A stretch of DNA of 40,276 nt from a virus: IMG/VR virus record IMGVR_UViG_3300032156_000034, positions 1 to 40,276 of that record; one strand, written 5' to 3'. The notes under the pieces are model-generated. The model searched no databases. It was not told the origin of the DNA and worked only from the letters and a program-made list of their open reading frames with translations. Both the position numbers and the translations under genes were made by a program. Positions within the stretch are counted from its first letter, which is position 1. Each line of letters starts with the position of its first letter. Positions 32,901 to 40,275 of the stretch are shown here, in pieces.

Positions 32901-35708
32901 AGGCGGCAACGGGTCGATGCTTCGCCCCACCTGCCATAACCAGCCCATGGTCCGCTTCATGTCGATGATAAAAGCGTTCTTGCTTTCGATCCGTTCTGCT
33001 GCACCGGATAACCTGGAGAAGATACCGACCTTGTTATTGATCTTGCCCAGGGTGTCATATACCCTGCGCATCATGCCAGTAGTTCCCCAACGCACATCCG
33101 CCGATTTGCGGGCAGCGTCATTGATCCTGGCATCACCGATCATGCCAATGCCTTCATTCAGGCGGGCAGGCGTGATCCCAAAGCGATCCAGGAAGATATT
33201 GGCCTGGCGGGCGGTCATGTAACCGAAGTTGCCAGTGACTATCCTGGTGAAGATGTTGTTGGTTTCGTTATTGATCAGGTACATCGGGTTGAAACCCAGC
33301 AGCACCAGGGTCTGCGCCCGCTTGGCAATGTTGGCCAGGCGGAACACAGGGCTTTCCTTCTCCACGCCAAAGTAGTTCACCGCCCAGTCGGCATAGTGTT
33401 CTTTCAGTGCCCCTACGATCATGGCCTTCAACTGGCTGGGGTGCCACGGTACATCGCCATCGTAGAATACCTTAACCAAGCCGGCCAGGTCCTCTGCTTT
33501 GAGCATCCCGCTGTCAATCGCCTGGATCAGTGACCGGCTCTCTGGTGTTGCTTTACCAGTCGCTTCCAGTTCAGCAGCCCGATGCCTGATTGTTTTCAGG
33601 TCCAGGTCAGCATCTGCCCTGGCACCCATGTCGTCCAGGACCTTGCCTGGTTCCTCGCCCAGGATCGCCGCGATCCGCAGCAGAGTATTCCTGTTATCGT
33701 CTGCCATGTGATACAGGCCATACAGTGCTTCGATCCTGTCCTTCACGCCTTTCAATGCCGGCAGGAAGGTGTACCATTCGGGGCTGTTGGTGAGTTTGGT
33801 ATTGAGTTCTTTCAGCATTTCATAGTCGCCATCAGAAATGCCGTTCAGATATTTCCTCATCCCATCCACATCGTCACCAAACAACCACATCATGGCTGCC
33901 AGGTTATCTTCCATGATCCCCTGACCCATGACCGCCTTGCTCTCTGGCGTCAGGCCAAAGAAGTTCTTTATCTTGCCGATCAGGTCCGTCCTGGTGTTGG
34001 CGGGCGTCCACCATTTCAGCCTGCCTTCCTGGGTCAGACCAGCCAGGTTGCGCTCCAGTGGGGTAAGCGCCTTGACATCGTACTCACCGGATAACACCAG
34101 TGCTTTGAGCCTATTGATCGTGGATACAAATCCGGTAGCCTGGAATAAGTTTTGAACATGGCCCAGCAGACCACGGCTGGTCATGTAAGGACCTTCGGTG
34201 GCTTTCACCAGGAGTTCGCTGCCAGTAAGATGGCCAATGCCTCTCATGATCTTGCGCTCACCCCAGGGCAGCGCTTGCAACGGATCTGAAATTATCTGCT
34301 GCAGCATCCCCCTGGCTGTACCAGTCAAACCAAACTTGTTGATCGTGTCCAGTTGCACATCCACTGGGTCCTCGCCGGCCATGATCCGGCGCCTGGCTTC
34401 GGTCAGTGCCAGTACACCGTTCTCTTGCATCATCGGCTTGGCTGATCCCATCACCCATACTTCACCAGCATTGGCGATCTCGCCTCTTTCCCTGGCGTCC
34501 CATAAAACCTTTAGGATGTGATCGGGCCGTATGTCAAAACCGTTTGTTTTGAAATCATCTATGATCGTGGCAGCCATTGGGATCAGGTTGATGAAACTTG
34601 GAAAATATACGCTGCCTTCTTCTGCTGCAATACCGGCCTGGTATGACGCTTTCAGATTGGTCAGCACCTCGGTTACTGATCCATACTTTTCAGGCTCTTT
34701 GGCACCATAAACTAACTGCGGAAGGAAGCCAAGTATCTGTTCCACAACCTGGCTGGGGAACATCATGCCTTGCTGGACGATGGATGCGCCCTGTGCCAGT
34801 GGTTTATATTTGCTGGTAGTCGCCCATCCAGATACTGCACCAATGATCAATGGCAATAAGAAGCCGGAGATCGCGCCTGGGATCGCACCAACACCAGCCC
34901 CCGCCAGTAATCCCGCTCCTGCACCAGTGGCAGCACCGGCTAATGCCATCGGTAATGAACTAGCCACACCCTGGGCAATCGGTTGGCTCATGATATTGAA
35001 TACCATGTGCTGCCATTCTGGCAACTTGGTCCAGTCGAAATTGGTGTCCGCCCTCATGGCTTCCTGTATCTCGCGGGGATATTTCCTGATGTCAAAAGTT
35101 TTAGAAGTCAGGATCGCCCTTCTCTGCATGTCCGGTAGTGTGTACCAATCAAAGCCTGGTTGGCTTTTCAGGTTCTCGGCAACTTGGTCAGGATTGGCAT
35201 AGCGCGCATCATTCGGCCACAAGAAGGCATTGGGTGGTGGTTCCATCGCAGCCAGGTAAGCATTGCCAGGATCATCAGCCGGCAGCCATTTCCACTCATC
35301 GGTTGGCTTGTTTCCGTTGCGATACTTGAACCAATCATAAGCAGCCTTGACCTTCTTAACATCCAGCCAGGCCGGCGGCGTCCAGCCCTTGGGTGCAGCC
35401 TGGATCACAGAATACATGCGCGCCACGCGATAAGGGTCCTGCCAGAAGGTTGGCACATAGCCCATCTTTTGGGTGGCCAGTTGTGAAATCGTTTTCAGAC
35501 TACCAGGGCGCCATCCGCGTTGGGTTGCAACATTGTTAAATACCTCATACCCGCGATAGAACCTGTCGTAATCACCTGTTGGTAGGTAATTATCTGATCC
35601 CCGTAATTGATCACCAGTGATCGCTTCGTTCTTGATCGTGCTTTTCAGATCGCTCCCTGGTTCCTTGTCAGGATCAGGTCCTTCGATGGGTATGTTGGGC
35701 ATTACCAT
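20958..35708 (-). CDS. Giant polyvalent virion-type protein, 4,916 aa (GGDEF, ART-like, pseudo-zincin, JAMM)
   Basis: One unbroken frame covers 37% of the genome. In order: an N-terminal part with a Gly/Ala-rich hydrophobic segment (about 248-290), helical regions (L-G-F-N-P-M-Y-L-I-N-N near 805), and a proline/threonine linker (about 1303-1340). The GGDEF domain (about 1545-1700) has D1570, N1578, D1587 and G-G-D-E-F at 1610-1614. A domain duplicated in tandem follows (from about 2080 and 2307; both F-G-T-T-x-x-x-R, G-Y-I-L-D/E-D-G, L-D-F), then an ART-like domain (Y-H-G 2516-2518 to about 2820). A phage polyvalent module has H-W-x-E-P and E-I-Q-T-D-W near 3197 and W-H-E-M near 3392. A degenerate zincin lies near 3678 and a RadC-like JAMM domain at H3971-x-H3973, D3984. 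The C-terminus (Y-P-Y-Q-F-W-Y-G-R near 4310) resembles LPD38-type regions. Its place between portal and scaffold fits an ejected internal virion protein. The start has AAAGGTG. Confidence 0.85.
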   Translation of the reverse strand: MVMPNIPIEGPDPDKEPGSDLKSTIKNEAITGDQLRGSDNYLPTGDYDRFYRGYEVFNNVATQRGWRPGSLKTISQLATQKMGYVPTFWQDPYRVARMYSVIQAAPKGWTPPAWLDVKKVKAAYDWFKYRNGNKPTDEWKWLPADDPGNAYLAAMEPPPNAFLWPNDARYANPDQVAENLKSQPGFDWYTLPDMQRRAILTSKTFDIRKYPREIQEAMRADTNFDWTKLPEWQHMVFNIMSQPIAQGVASSLPMALAGAATGAGAGLLAGAGVGAIPGAISGFLLPLIIGAVSGWATTSKYKPLAQGASIVQQGMMFPSQVVEQILGFLPQLVYGAKEPEKYGSVTEVLTNLKASYQAGIAAEEGSVYFPSFINLIPMAATIIDDFKTNGFDIRPDHILKVLWDARERGEIANAGEVWVMGSAKPMMQENGVLALTEARRRIMAGEDPVDVQLDTINKFGLTGTARGMLQQIISDPLQALPWGERKIMRGIGHLTGSELLVKATEGPYMTSRGLLGHVQNLFQATGFVSTINRLKALVLSGEYDVKALTPLERNLAGLTQEGRLKWWTPANTRTDLIGKIKNFFGLTPESKAVMGQGIMEDNLAAMMWLFGDDVDGMRKYLNGISDGDYEMLKELNTKLTNSPEWYTFLPALKGVKDRIEALYGLYHMADDNRNTLLRIAAILGEEPGKVLDDMGARADADLDLKTIRHRAAELEATGKATPESRSLIQAIDSGMLKAEDLAGLVKVFYDGDVPWHPSQLKAMIVGALKEHYADWAVNYFGVEKESPVFRLANIAKRAQTLVLLGFNPMYLINNETNNIFTRIVTGNFGYMTARQANIFLDRFGITPARLNEGIGMIGDARINDAARKSADVRWGTTGMMRRVYDTLGKINNKVGIFSRLSGAAERIESKNAFIIDMKRTMGWLWQVGRSIDPLPPELVTALGPERTELVYRAIQGGMNLDEIRTSLSSQQVQVQARSLVQDAARAMGIDGDTALSMLDQLGVLDELDAGFRTEGPLTESKIHAAFAAAEKKAQDAMDLMAGQRAKVSAEQMRNRIVMQPAEITALISNIEMSYTDRWIDHYEMFGAGFEAMDQLPMEMRRLMVEEIYRTSGREWDRINGNRLNQYAGIIEGLRIRGMDSDQFLAGLAAHDKLWNDAYKYRAELAAAYWDKYKGDWDAPGRYAARDEMKAAISKKFQETYEAAVKQQQKISTAIAKMVKGTLGDAASAVAKTEYDKVIAMRDEMWKRIQYFRQNLETIPWDDRHAAWTKFKSDELYPMIVELQRLKEEGAQAVQRTAAGLPPVEPTGPTAPRVPPVTPNVTLVTPNVTPGEPVTPPPAAPQPAGAARVPVMVTKKMEGDLRSLGFTTEQINAITPDQAWEAIKGAGLFDPEVQKQVQATNAEATNLVKPIMDLAAQKGIPLVNKSGEPMNRALINVLNKHREAGSDVFTTGNLAERSEEAQRILAGYTPSNKPGPATVMTEGMRSALDELGYDADFIAKLTPTQAQTMIDGTQFGPNPKGRYAELADLRAQVAAQDKSLAAMKNDPMLGIPIKGYVFQDIAAAKTVGVFDVQGLGWINDNFSHAAGDLLLKLWVEQAQALPEGVSIARAGGDEFVMYGNIKPQEMKNLLKRLAKDVSEVIVEVRDANGETHYFQGFDIYTAAAENQGKYPGDGFDSAYQEINAQKQSAHAITGKGQRPSGVTELADAEAMARRRSGQGMVAVRPELPKGEGQPPASARIIDQLNMPIDEWTRARGEAGRLPPSSWPKDLADTYTGIYKDMRALVEIGEPGRRESFTTLGPGGEERTEWRGIPSSYPDWYGDLKADREKVMAALEKLGNGQEPKTRLEKDLADIAGTLVMSGEGITPELLDAMQQNLTLHLYRPEIDLAKMASLRATMEKINNTALPENKAAQLQGLLQETEAWANSFPDGMMAAEKMAPVAEAYNALLEDLSRRITGSQADGLRIESQRATYNTEKHADIILTKQTMKEIMVQEHGMTPDHADAILAANDSVADEWAKWNNSTPDEFWRQNGPKLIKESNLSYYTDPDVEVKVNVWDDNRLTAARDAFANQEYHGEWNEAAVDYFGTTDDPREAGYILDDGRMLDFSGKKEGGPAGTRALDHREIGFVLPETERGNAFADTGTPMSQMGSNTGAIRMSWFSDDVLQLDLYGTVPSTDQIRALNEAIFDHTVPSLMVVDINSGYGDSLYSISINNPTTEDLKALREFTASVYGGVGSRTDMEHLANRKFSAHRGMLGEPKAAYDDVGDLHYYNSLKDDGALADVRAQHADKPPVDLDGTASRPDFVEEAIRLFGTTREPRAEGYILEDGSILDFRDKGSGRRYSEISQAFPPADIADDLTLTPETYFDSNTGAITVRYYNDSTGKNLQLDIYNTVPSSSQIHALRRALEGGPRTGYNKELTGMWLHYHDVKGNELYAIRIDFPTDQDIGFIRDFSHHLYRGDMKVADLRLMGFKLFAHRPANFYSEPKGTYIGNGAFQEWNHGNKLIDKAGNTVIGYHGALAGFEEFRPSSVDSQLGAAYYLTSNPEDANVHYAHPQAQDRLIKLEGALDNLMNTDPEEHIPAIARFTGKSEIEIEADIEVWKNGEGEFNGNALNYMATRYGDDEAQMFAGTLIGRTNQGVVMPVIPKMETPLDMTGTGNERFTLDIPMGADGEMDYDAATGTWLKLHEAVKQAADELGVNNKRYAFESERDNRIGQRPSHTLADVVMASIEERFPDWMDQPPLVKDVIKAMMYMPELSGIDGEWNNEWAILDRQFVQEVIKNLGYDGAVLKPVDYFTTMYQDMPDTIHYILFNKDQIKSVWNQGTWGKGVANILKDGGNEYRLAPGQPWYSKLQRSIQAISQKVMTAEQLQGMLVTAGIKKDELIYTGLQEWMDGLEQGQKITREEALTAMTPVQIEEVWRPSRKQTVPTPYKDMRIEWEDVSWGGIDRENKVFYAHAYVPENVEYPGPVTGTKERVFGTPTVEIRNIRNKIGGEWVDKFFVRSSILPADSMVFSSLDEAKAFGDNLMRGFTPEFEPGPEPKWRDYIAVHGGTNYTELELVWHPETRPVDPGLTAAAEKINDMSQAAAKEVEELNVKIYDLDGKRWDLLSLIDNKKWEIDANRRMPGDDYGVAQSLQDELADLNKQYDDNLAMIDSNPLRLEAKSARRRFEKLDTDYIRIKNILNTAERNRGFISGHWEEPDVLAHARMTDHVEDKTSGKVAMVQEIQTDWIEKGLHTGWATELPENKPLPDYPYFDFDAYEERLHELSAVIKQVADENVKNNYSFTSKGVFHGDQKIGSRRIVHTKGSSTAYSAYDVVDVIINADGTRVEVAPEEKAVITRHNDLSKRYAREVRRAEKSGRDLEDWFTLAKSAARSNTEGGYIKPPFVNNWHEMVMKRMLKYAADHGYDYLGWTTGMQQSDVNSLTKRISRIYWENATPSLGKEKAEAYYLTVYDLEGDVIVDRKEVQAGELSEYIGEEMTSKVESQYATADEGEFTGTDLEIGSKFHMTLYDELMRSDLAKIAKKYGVVPEDIEVRTDTFTTNMDYHGPDLTASEFIEKAGPVIQEMTRTASTRVDIEGAAIMQKQYETIVNLLEHGDETQRFSMVMELNGSSRMAEIIGGEMRTKYTTDTIHAIKITPELGEAQRLYGNNLFDQRPTYDLMADGRALIDAFNHTDLTTLVRNTWDIFRRTMPASRQGISAADAAKGFADYFQTGKDTPGGDYGVYESWLVGAYRSVKNSVMKVSINPDTAGYLEIMANRQPISQGLAKDGQMAMFGAQDTPLFSKTVTPGDEQIFNPKPAGPIQQTMPGLGPEIGARKVTTTEDLGPLFKKMADTDGVYGKEAGTTYTQAELDLRVKAVEALHLIGKKGDILALGISKKFHDQGYVPLVGLRFNDYKELATIAQICRNPLYEVGRVIYTKGDLVVGEMATTSRMPGFGAALPEGIYKEPEILRQVAWDLDADGVWYLHNHPSGHSNPSPQDRGMTAGIANILGPLFKGHVVIDHEEYSILDKYLRVETHELKDVPTPYNLHNAGERMVHNPLLGRAISSPEGAARFGIDMGADPNKVMVVGLSGGSVRSVMEITVADMAGMNVSLTPERVGLRSAAILRIFAKKTGVNGIILINVPNDPNVMPLLRQALKSDLIMDAIFQDGSSFKQNTGIDADTNYGMGKELEKYKGIQIGESANDYKADQPPYDPNAPVGGYDQVAQDRPDEQIMQEGWTDHVRPLLTGMKNLAMTQAKEGGFNMGNLDAGTTKQLNNYLEGTVKGNLATAKIAALRHAESQRDFAMLNYNRRYGFDKYLDVVYPYQFWYGRTMMNWALRALDRPTWFANYARLRSMQNTYQRNIPERLRKKFAIPMPFLPAWMGGAVYMDPLRNIFPFAALEQPFDQMQQDQVSIGYELQRVLREWADAGTITQEQLAAAQQGQGPTYTKAMAEAKTRRQAEISNPIDFMNVIMGPAWYLSAPYYALTGQANKISPLPITRTANAYKAATAGTSMQGIGDIIGLLAAPENLARKATGLSQYGEYGDYYIDRQLANMVADGEITYDQGITAMIQRNGSVFEAARQRVNMEMAAKVPGAMALYAAAHGNVVQGAAALLPSFFGGNLLPTGELEYRGLKGEWDDAWAAKDRGDTDAVNAFFDKHPEYSAYLAKGQPPDVRMRQYLVGQVWDRYMALDQANRREVRPQLGDLFQEAFLDKTTRNYDNIDTSTLTNWARMLGAANLPTVPETQAAMAAPVTPLRGLPPAIDKALNKFYADREAMFPNIMAINDGYYAQPVEGRTAYRAQFPQLKQYWDWKQQQINDHPELAPFLDQYIAQAILNGTRTAAGMNQATAQQVLANWYPPDFNSPAYSADFYLADASDNLKQQVAYYALTGSDLGAGAQAELEKIWIENGKPGGSILGFLALLAASIR

Positions 35709-35718
35709 GGGATCACCT

Positions 35719-36486
35719 TTATCGGTTCACATTCCAGGAAAGAAGCCGGCTCATCCAGGCATTGAAAGCAGGATTGCCATATCCACCACCGCCACCACCT
35801 CCGCCGCTGCCACCATTGCCCCACCAATCTGGAGCAGTGTAACCACCGCCTCCCATTTCTGGCAGGGTTTCAAACAGGTGGTTGGCCATGAGTTTCAGGT
35901 ACTGGGCATTTTTGTAGTCCAGGTAGCGCTTATATTGCTGCGACCAGAAATTGCTGATGGGATTAGCAAAATCAACAGCCGGTACAGGCGCCCCAGGATA
36001 GCCGCCTTGTGGCACATTCTGGTTCCATGCGCCGCTTTCCGGTGATGTGTACATTTGGTTGAATATCGCAGCGATCTCATCAGGCACAGGTGCGGTAAAC
36101 CCTTGTGTTTTTGGTACGCCAGTACCTGGCCGGCCCATCCTTCCTGCTCGCGTTGGTTGAAAAGTCTCTGGCTTTTGAAAGTTCACTGGCCTAAATTGTG
36201 GAGCCATGGCGTTCATGGGTGCGTTCATCGCCATAGGCAGTGGCGTGCCCATCAGTCCAGCCACGATTGGGTTCTCTTGCCAGGTCATTCCGCCTCTGCC
36301 ACGATCCCTTCTATTGCCGCGTTCTGTGGCAGTGGCATTTTGTGGATAGTTTATCAAGGTAGTGTTGGCCATTGGTCCTTGGAAACCTGCCGGCTGCGGG
36401 ATCACCGACTGGCCAGGAGTAACAGGCAGCGGGATCACTCCCTTATCCCTTCTATTCACACGCTTAATAACTTTTGTATCAGGCAT
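35719..36486 (-). CDS. Proline/glycine-rich virion-block protein, 255 aa
   Basis: The start at 36486 has GGAAGGAGG; the longer frame to 36624 overlaps the previous gene and lacks a site. The N-terminus is basic (K-V-I-K-R-V-N-R-R-D-K), followed by Pro/Met/Asn-rich disordered sequence. A helical part (about 180-220, W-S-Q-Q-Y-K-R-Y-L-D-Y-K-N-A) and a run of glycines (about 228-243) precede a short helix. It lies between portal and the giant gene. It may be a small internal or connector protein; no family is recognised. Confidence 0.62.
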   Translation of the reverse strand: MPDTKVIKRVNRRDKGVIPLPVTPGQSVIPQPAGFQGPMANTTLINYPQNATATERGNRRDRGRGGMTWQENPIVAGLMGTPLPMAMNAPMNAMAPQFRPVNFQKPETFQPTRAGRMGRPGTGVPKTQGFTAPVPDEIAAIFNQMYTSPESGAWNQNVPQGGYPGAPVPAVDFANPISNFWSQQYKRYLDYKNAQYLKLMANHLFETLPEMGGGGYTAPDWWGNGGSGGGGGGGGYGNPAFNAWMSRLLSWNVNR

Positions 36487-36487
36487 T

Positions 36488-36865
36488 TCAGCCTCCTTCC
36501 GGTAAGGTAGGTCCTGGTATTGTTTGGCCTGCAGGAGCAGGGATAACAGAAGTACCAGGTTGATTAGGTAATGGCGCAGGCGGTGGGATCGCTGCTGCGC
36601 CTGGGGTTTGCTTGGCGTGATCACGTTCTATCCTCTCGATCATGGCCTTGGCGGTTGCATACTTGGCAGGATCAGCCTTCTGCACCATGGCATGTACCTC
36701 TGGCGGCGTGGAATACCACTGCTGGAGCGCCTGTTCGTCCGCCAGGGCCAGGGCCATCTCCTGGATCGGTGCGGTCCACTGGGCATCGAAGTCTGCCAGC
36801 CAATCTTCAAACTCCAGGATGCCGGCCATGGCTGCATCTTGGCTGTCAAACATATTGAGTGGCAT
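36488..36865 (-). CDS. Small virion-block protein, 125 aa
   Basis: The N-terminal 85 residues are helical and acidic (F-E-D-W-L-A-D-F-D-A-Q-W, I-Q-E-M-A-L-A-L-A-D-E-Q-A). The C-terminal 40 are Pro/Ala-rich and probably disordered. The start codon overlaps the portal stop (TAATG), so it is likely coupled to portal. The function is unknown; it could be a portal or scaffold accessory. Confidence 0.65.
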   Translation of the reverse strand: MPLNMFDSQDAAMAGILEFEDWLADFDAQWTAPIQEMALALADEQALQQWYSTPPEVHAMVQKADPAKYATAKAMIERIERDHAKQTPGAAAIPPPAPLPNQPGTSVIPAPAGQTIPGPTLPEGG

Positions 36866-38832
36866 TAGTCACCTCCGCCTTGTGGTGCGCCAGGTGGTGT
36901 CAATCCACCAGGCGGAAGGGCAGGCAGGGCACCAGCCTGAACACTGGGCAATCCGCCTTGACCCTGGCCTTCAAGTCCAGGACCAGGCTGGCTGGGTTGG
37001 CCGGCTCCGGCTGCAGCAGCCATGGCTTGTTCTTCGGGTGATGGTGCTGGTCCATTCGGTCCTTGCTGCTCACCACCTGGCGCTTGTCCTCCACCAGGTT
37101 GGCCTTGACCTTGACCCTGGGCTTTTGCCCTTTCCATTTCCGCCTTCTGCTGCATGGCTGCCATCTTCTGCTTCAATCTCTCCATAAGCATGGTCAGGTC
37201 AGTCTGGAAGCGTGCCAGGCTTGCACCTTCGTACCATATCTGTCGCTGCTCATCATCCGACTGGCCGATCTGCAAGATGTTGGATCGTGCCCATGCTTTG
37301 GACACCATGGGATCAGGTCCCTTGGTCAGCATGGTGGCCAGGTTTCCGGCCTGCAGTTTATCCTGGGGCAGGTCCACTTCCACCTTGACATCAAACTCCA
37401 GCAGGTTGGGGATGTCGTCAGGGTTGATCTCCAGGCTTTCCTGGGTGCGGTTGGTAATCTTGGTCTTGCCTCCGGCTTCTTTGATCCATCGGAAAGCCAG
37501 TTGCATGGCAGTGTTCAAAGCAATGGCCATGGCTTCCTTCACTGCGACTAGGGGAAGCCGGCCTTGCTGGGCGACCAGGCTGGTGTAACTGAAATTGCCT
37601 GCGCCTTCCGGTGCCAGACCCAGCGCCTGGGAGTACATGGTGGTTTGGTCCATGAACTGTTTGGCCAGGGTAAGCAACTGGATCACATCAGGGTTGATCA
37701 TTTCCTTGGCCAGCGGTTTCAGGTTGCTGCCAGGTGGGGTGATTACCACGCCGCCCACCTTGCTGGTATCCAGGCGGAATGTATCATCCTTCTGACCTTG
37801 CTGAAAGTGAAAGGTCGCATTAAGCAGGGCTGCAGCATTGGTAAAGGCCACGGTCAGGATCGTGTTCTCGCGATCATACACGCCTGACTTCACAGCACCA
37901 TACAGCATCGGCTCATGTTCACGCTTGGCAATAGTAGTAAGCCGGCTGCCCTCTGGCCGGACCGCAACCACTGGGATAAACGACAGGCCGTGTGGTTCGG
38001 CATAAACTGGGTGATCCATCTTCTCCTCGATCCACACATAGCGATAGGTGTCACCCCATAGGCTCTTGATCGTCACCCACTCATCTGGTTTCATAGTCTG
38101 CAGAAGATCATCTACTCGGCCACCCCATTCGGCCAGGACATCAGCCACCTTCTTCTTGACCTTTTGATAGTAGTAATCCATGCCAGTGCGACCACGCACT
38201 GCCTCTGCTGATCCTGGATACAGACACTCGAATAAGATCGGTGTCATTTCGTTGATCCGTTCTGCCTTCTTTAGCCGGCCCTTCCAAGTTGCTTTCGCCG
38301 CAGGTGTTTCGGCCTTGCTCAAAGCATCCTTCATGTTCGTCACGATGTCGGCAGTGCTGACCAGTTCCAGGTGTATCTCATCGTACAGGAAGCCAGAGAA
38401 GGCCATTTCCTTTTCGGTCTTTAGTTGGGCGATGGCATTGGACCGCAGCCACATCAGGTTGGCAGCCTTCTCCAGGGTATCGCTGATCTTGTCAGACTTC
38501 CTGGCATTTGATTTCCTGGGCACTTCCCAACTTGGACTGGTGGCAGTAAGCAGCCGGACCGCGCCCTTCACCTTGTCATGTCCATCAGGGCTGATCGTTG
38601 TTTTCACATCTGGATCGCCGCTGCCGCTGTTCCAGTCCATGTAATAGATTTCTTCGTATTCCTCGAAATCCGATACCTTGTCAGATATGTTGGCATCCAG
38701 GGCAGTTACCAGGGTTTTCGCTTCCTTCCAGCCATCCAAGTCATACTCATACACACCTTCCTGGATCGGTTCTGCCTTGGGTGCAGGTGCGGTTGCGGAT
38801 GTTGGTCTTTCTGAAATCTTTTTATTTGCCAT
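36865..38832 (-). CDS. Portal protein
   Basis: 655 aa, directly downstream of terL. The order clip/wing/stem is suggested by: Y-Y-M-D-W-N-S-G near residue 43, a helix with S-G-F-L-Y-D-E-I-H-L-E, W-V-T-I-K-S-L-W-G-D-T-Y-R-Y-V-W-I-E, G-L-S-F-I-P-V-V-A-V-R-P, and a long amphipathic helix region (about 420-470) of the stem type. The C-terminal 100 residues are Gln/Gly/Pro-rich low complexity (G-Q-G-Q-G-Q-P-G-G-G-Q) after a K-Q-K-M-A-A-M-Q-Q-K helix, as in podovirus portals with barrel helices. The ribosome binding site is AAGGAG. Portals form the dodecameric DNA entry ring. Confidence 0.83.
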   Translation of the reverse strand: MANKKISERPTSATAPAPKAEPIQEGVYEYDLDGWKEAKTLVTALDANISDKVSDFEEYEEIYYMDWNSGSGDPDVKTTISPDGHDKVKGAVRLLTATSPSWEVPRKSNARKSDKISDTLEKAANLMWLRSNAIAQLKTEKEMAFSGFLYDEIHLELVSTADIVTNMKDALSKAETPAAKATWKGRLKKAERINEMTPILFECLYPGSAEAVRGRTGMDYYYQKVKKKVADVLAEWGGRVDDLLQTMKPDEWVTIKSLWGDTYRYVWIEEKMDHPVYAEPHGLSFIPVVAVRPEGSRLTTIAKREHEPMLYGAVKSGVYDRENTILTVAFTNAAALLNATFHFQQGQKDDTFRLDTSKVGGVVITPPGSNLKPLAKEMINPDVIQLLTLAKQFMDQTTMYSQALGLAPEGAGNFSYTSLVAQQGRLPLVAVKEAMAIALNTAMQLAFRWIKEAGGKTKITNRTQESLEINPDDIPNLLEFDVKVEVDLPQDKLQAGNLATMLTKGPDPMVSKAWARSNILQIGQSDDEQRQIWYEGASLARFQTDLTMLMERLKQKMAAMQQKAEMERAKAQGQGQGQPGGGQAPGGEQQGPNGPAPSPEEQAMAAAAGAGQPSQPGPGLEGQGQGGLPSVQAGALPALPPGGLTPPGAPQGGGD

Positions 38833-38841
38833 GATTGCTCC

Positions 38842-40275
38842 TTATGCGTGTTTCATTCCTTTCCACCGATCTGGTTCCTTTGGTTTCGGCAGCGGTGGGA
38901 TCATACTTTCACTCACCTGGTCCGTGCAATCATACCGCAGGCAATCAGCCAGGTGATCCTCGGCCTTGGTATCCACATCCTCTGGATTAGTTAGATCGCT
39001 GGGTAGTTCTGGAAAGGTGCGGATAAAATTGGTACACCAGGGGGCGACCAGTAACCCAGGTTCTCCATCCGGCAGATCGGACAGTATCCGGCGGACCTTG
39101 CGCCAGCCATTGATCCTGTCATTGTCAGCCTTGGTCAGGATCACGCCCTTGGCCTTGTATTCATCAGCCGTGGAGGTGACCGTGGGATTGCCCTCGCGAT
39201 CATCTTTGCTGTTCTTCTTTGACCACATCGCAGGATCAGCCCAGGTGATGACGATGGCCTGGTTCCCAGTCATGTCGTTGATCTTCTGCGCCTGCTGGCT
39301 ATCGGTCAGGTAGGTATCGTAAGCCTCTTTCATAATGATCCGCCGGCCAGTGTCAGGGTCTTTTGGTATCCACAGGCAGCCCCATGGTTTACTGTAACCA
39401 TAGTCAGTCGCCCGCCGCCAGGTCCAGGTGTAGGGAATGTCGAGCCGGCGATCAGACAGTTCCAGCACATGCCGATCATAGTTCCAGTTGGGGAAGGCCA
39501 TGCCCTGGAAAGCATCCCAGTCAGCGTCACGCCAGGCTTTCCGCAGCGGACCGGTCAGGTTGTTCAGGTAGCGGATGTAGGCATCATCCAGGAAGGGGTT
39601 TTCTTCCCAACTGGCAGGGAAGAAGCGGCTGGTTGTTTCGTTACCCATGCGCCATGGGATCACCAGCCGGCGCTTGAACCAGGAAACTCCGATGCCATCA
39701 GGGTTGGTGGTGTAGTACATCCTCGCCCGCCATCCCTGCTTGGTGGTTCGGCAACTACCCTGGATCGCGTCGCGCCTTTTCTCGCTGATCTGCGCTGCTT
39801 CCTCGATGGCAATGATGTCGTATTCAATGCCCAGGTACTTGTCGATGTCCCTCTCATCCTTGAACCCACCCACCAGGATACGGCTGCCATTCGGGAAGTC
39901 GATCCTATTGGATGCAAATACATGCTCTGTGCTGTGCAACACCTTCCTGGTCAGGTCCTCCAGGCTCTCCGATGCAGACTTCATCACCTTGCGCAGCCAT
40001 AATACTTTCAGCCCAGGGAAACGCTGGCAATCATCCAGGCCGATCTGCGCCAGGGCTGTGTGGCTCTTGGCTGATCCCCTGGTTCCACCCAGTCCGATCT
40101 CATCCGGTCCACCTGGCAGGTCAGGCAGCCGGCAGGCAGCATGAAAGGTAAGCCGTTCCGGTAAGGGAATGTACTCGCCTTTGCCAAAGTTCTCAACCTG
40201 CGACCATGGGCAGCCGGCGTCAAGCGCCAGTCGCAGGCTTGCTTCTCTTACTCTTGCGGGGCTTGGGTATCTCAT
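38842..40275 (-). CDS. terL: Terminase large subunit
   Basis: 477 aa, full length. ATPase: Walker A G63-G-T-R-G-S-A-K70-S71, Walker B Y-D-I-I-A-I-E158-E159, and a coupling motif Y-Y-T-T-N-P (187-192). Nuclease (RNase H-like): D291 in T-D-Y-G-Y-S-K-P-W-G, D347 in T-W-A-D-P-A, and D444 in E-D-H-L-A-D. All catalytic residues are present. It pumps DNA into the prohead through the portal and cuts it. The start codon lies 56 bp inside terS across the map junction, with no good Shine-Dalgarno, so coupling is likely. Codon 43 differs between the two terminal copies (Thr or Ala). Confidence 0.93.
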   Translation of the reverse strand: MRYPSPARVREASLRLALDAGCPWSQVENFGKGEYIPLPERLTFHAACRLPDLPGGPDEIGLGGTRGSAKSHTALAQIGLDDCQRFPGLKVLWLRKVMKSASESLEDLTRKVLHSTEHVFASNRIDFPNGSRILVGGFKDERDIDKYLGIEYDIIAIEEAAQISEKRRDAIQGSCRTTKQGWRARMYYTTNPDGIGVSWFKRRLVIPWRMGNETTSRFFPASWEENPFLDDAYIRYLNNLTGPLRKAWRDADWDAFQGMAFPNWNYDRHVLELSDRRLDIPYTWTWRRATDYGYSKPWGCLWIPKDPDTGRRIIMKEAYDTYLTDSQQAQKINDMTGNQAIVITWADPAMWSKKNSKDDREGNPTVTSTADEYKAKGVILTKADNDRINGWRKVRRILSDLPDGEPGLLVAPWCTNFIRTFPELPSDLTNPEDVDTKAEDHLADCLRYDCTDQVSESMIPPLPKPKEPDRWKGMKHA

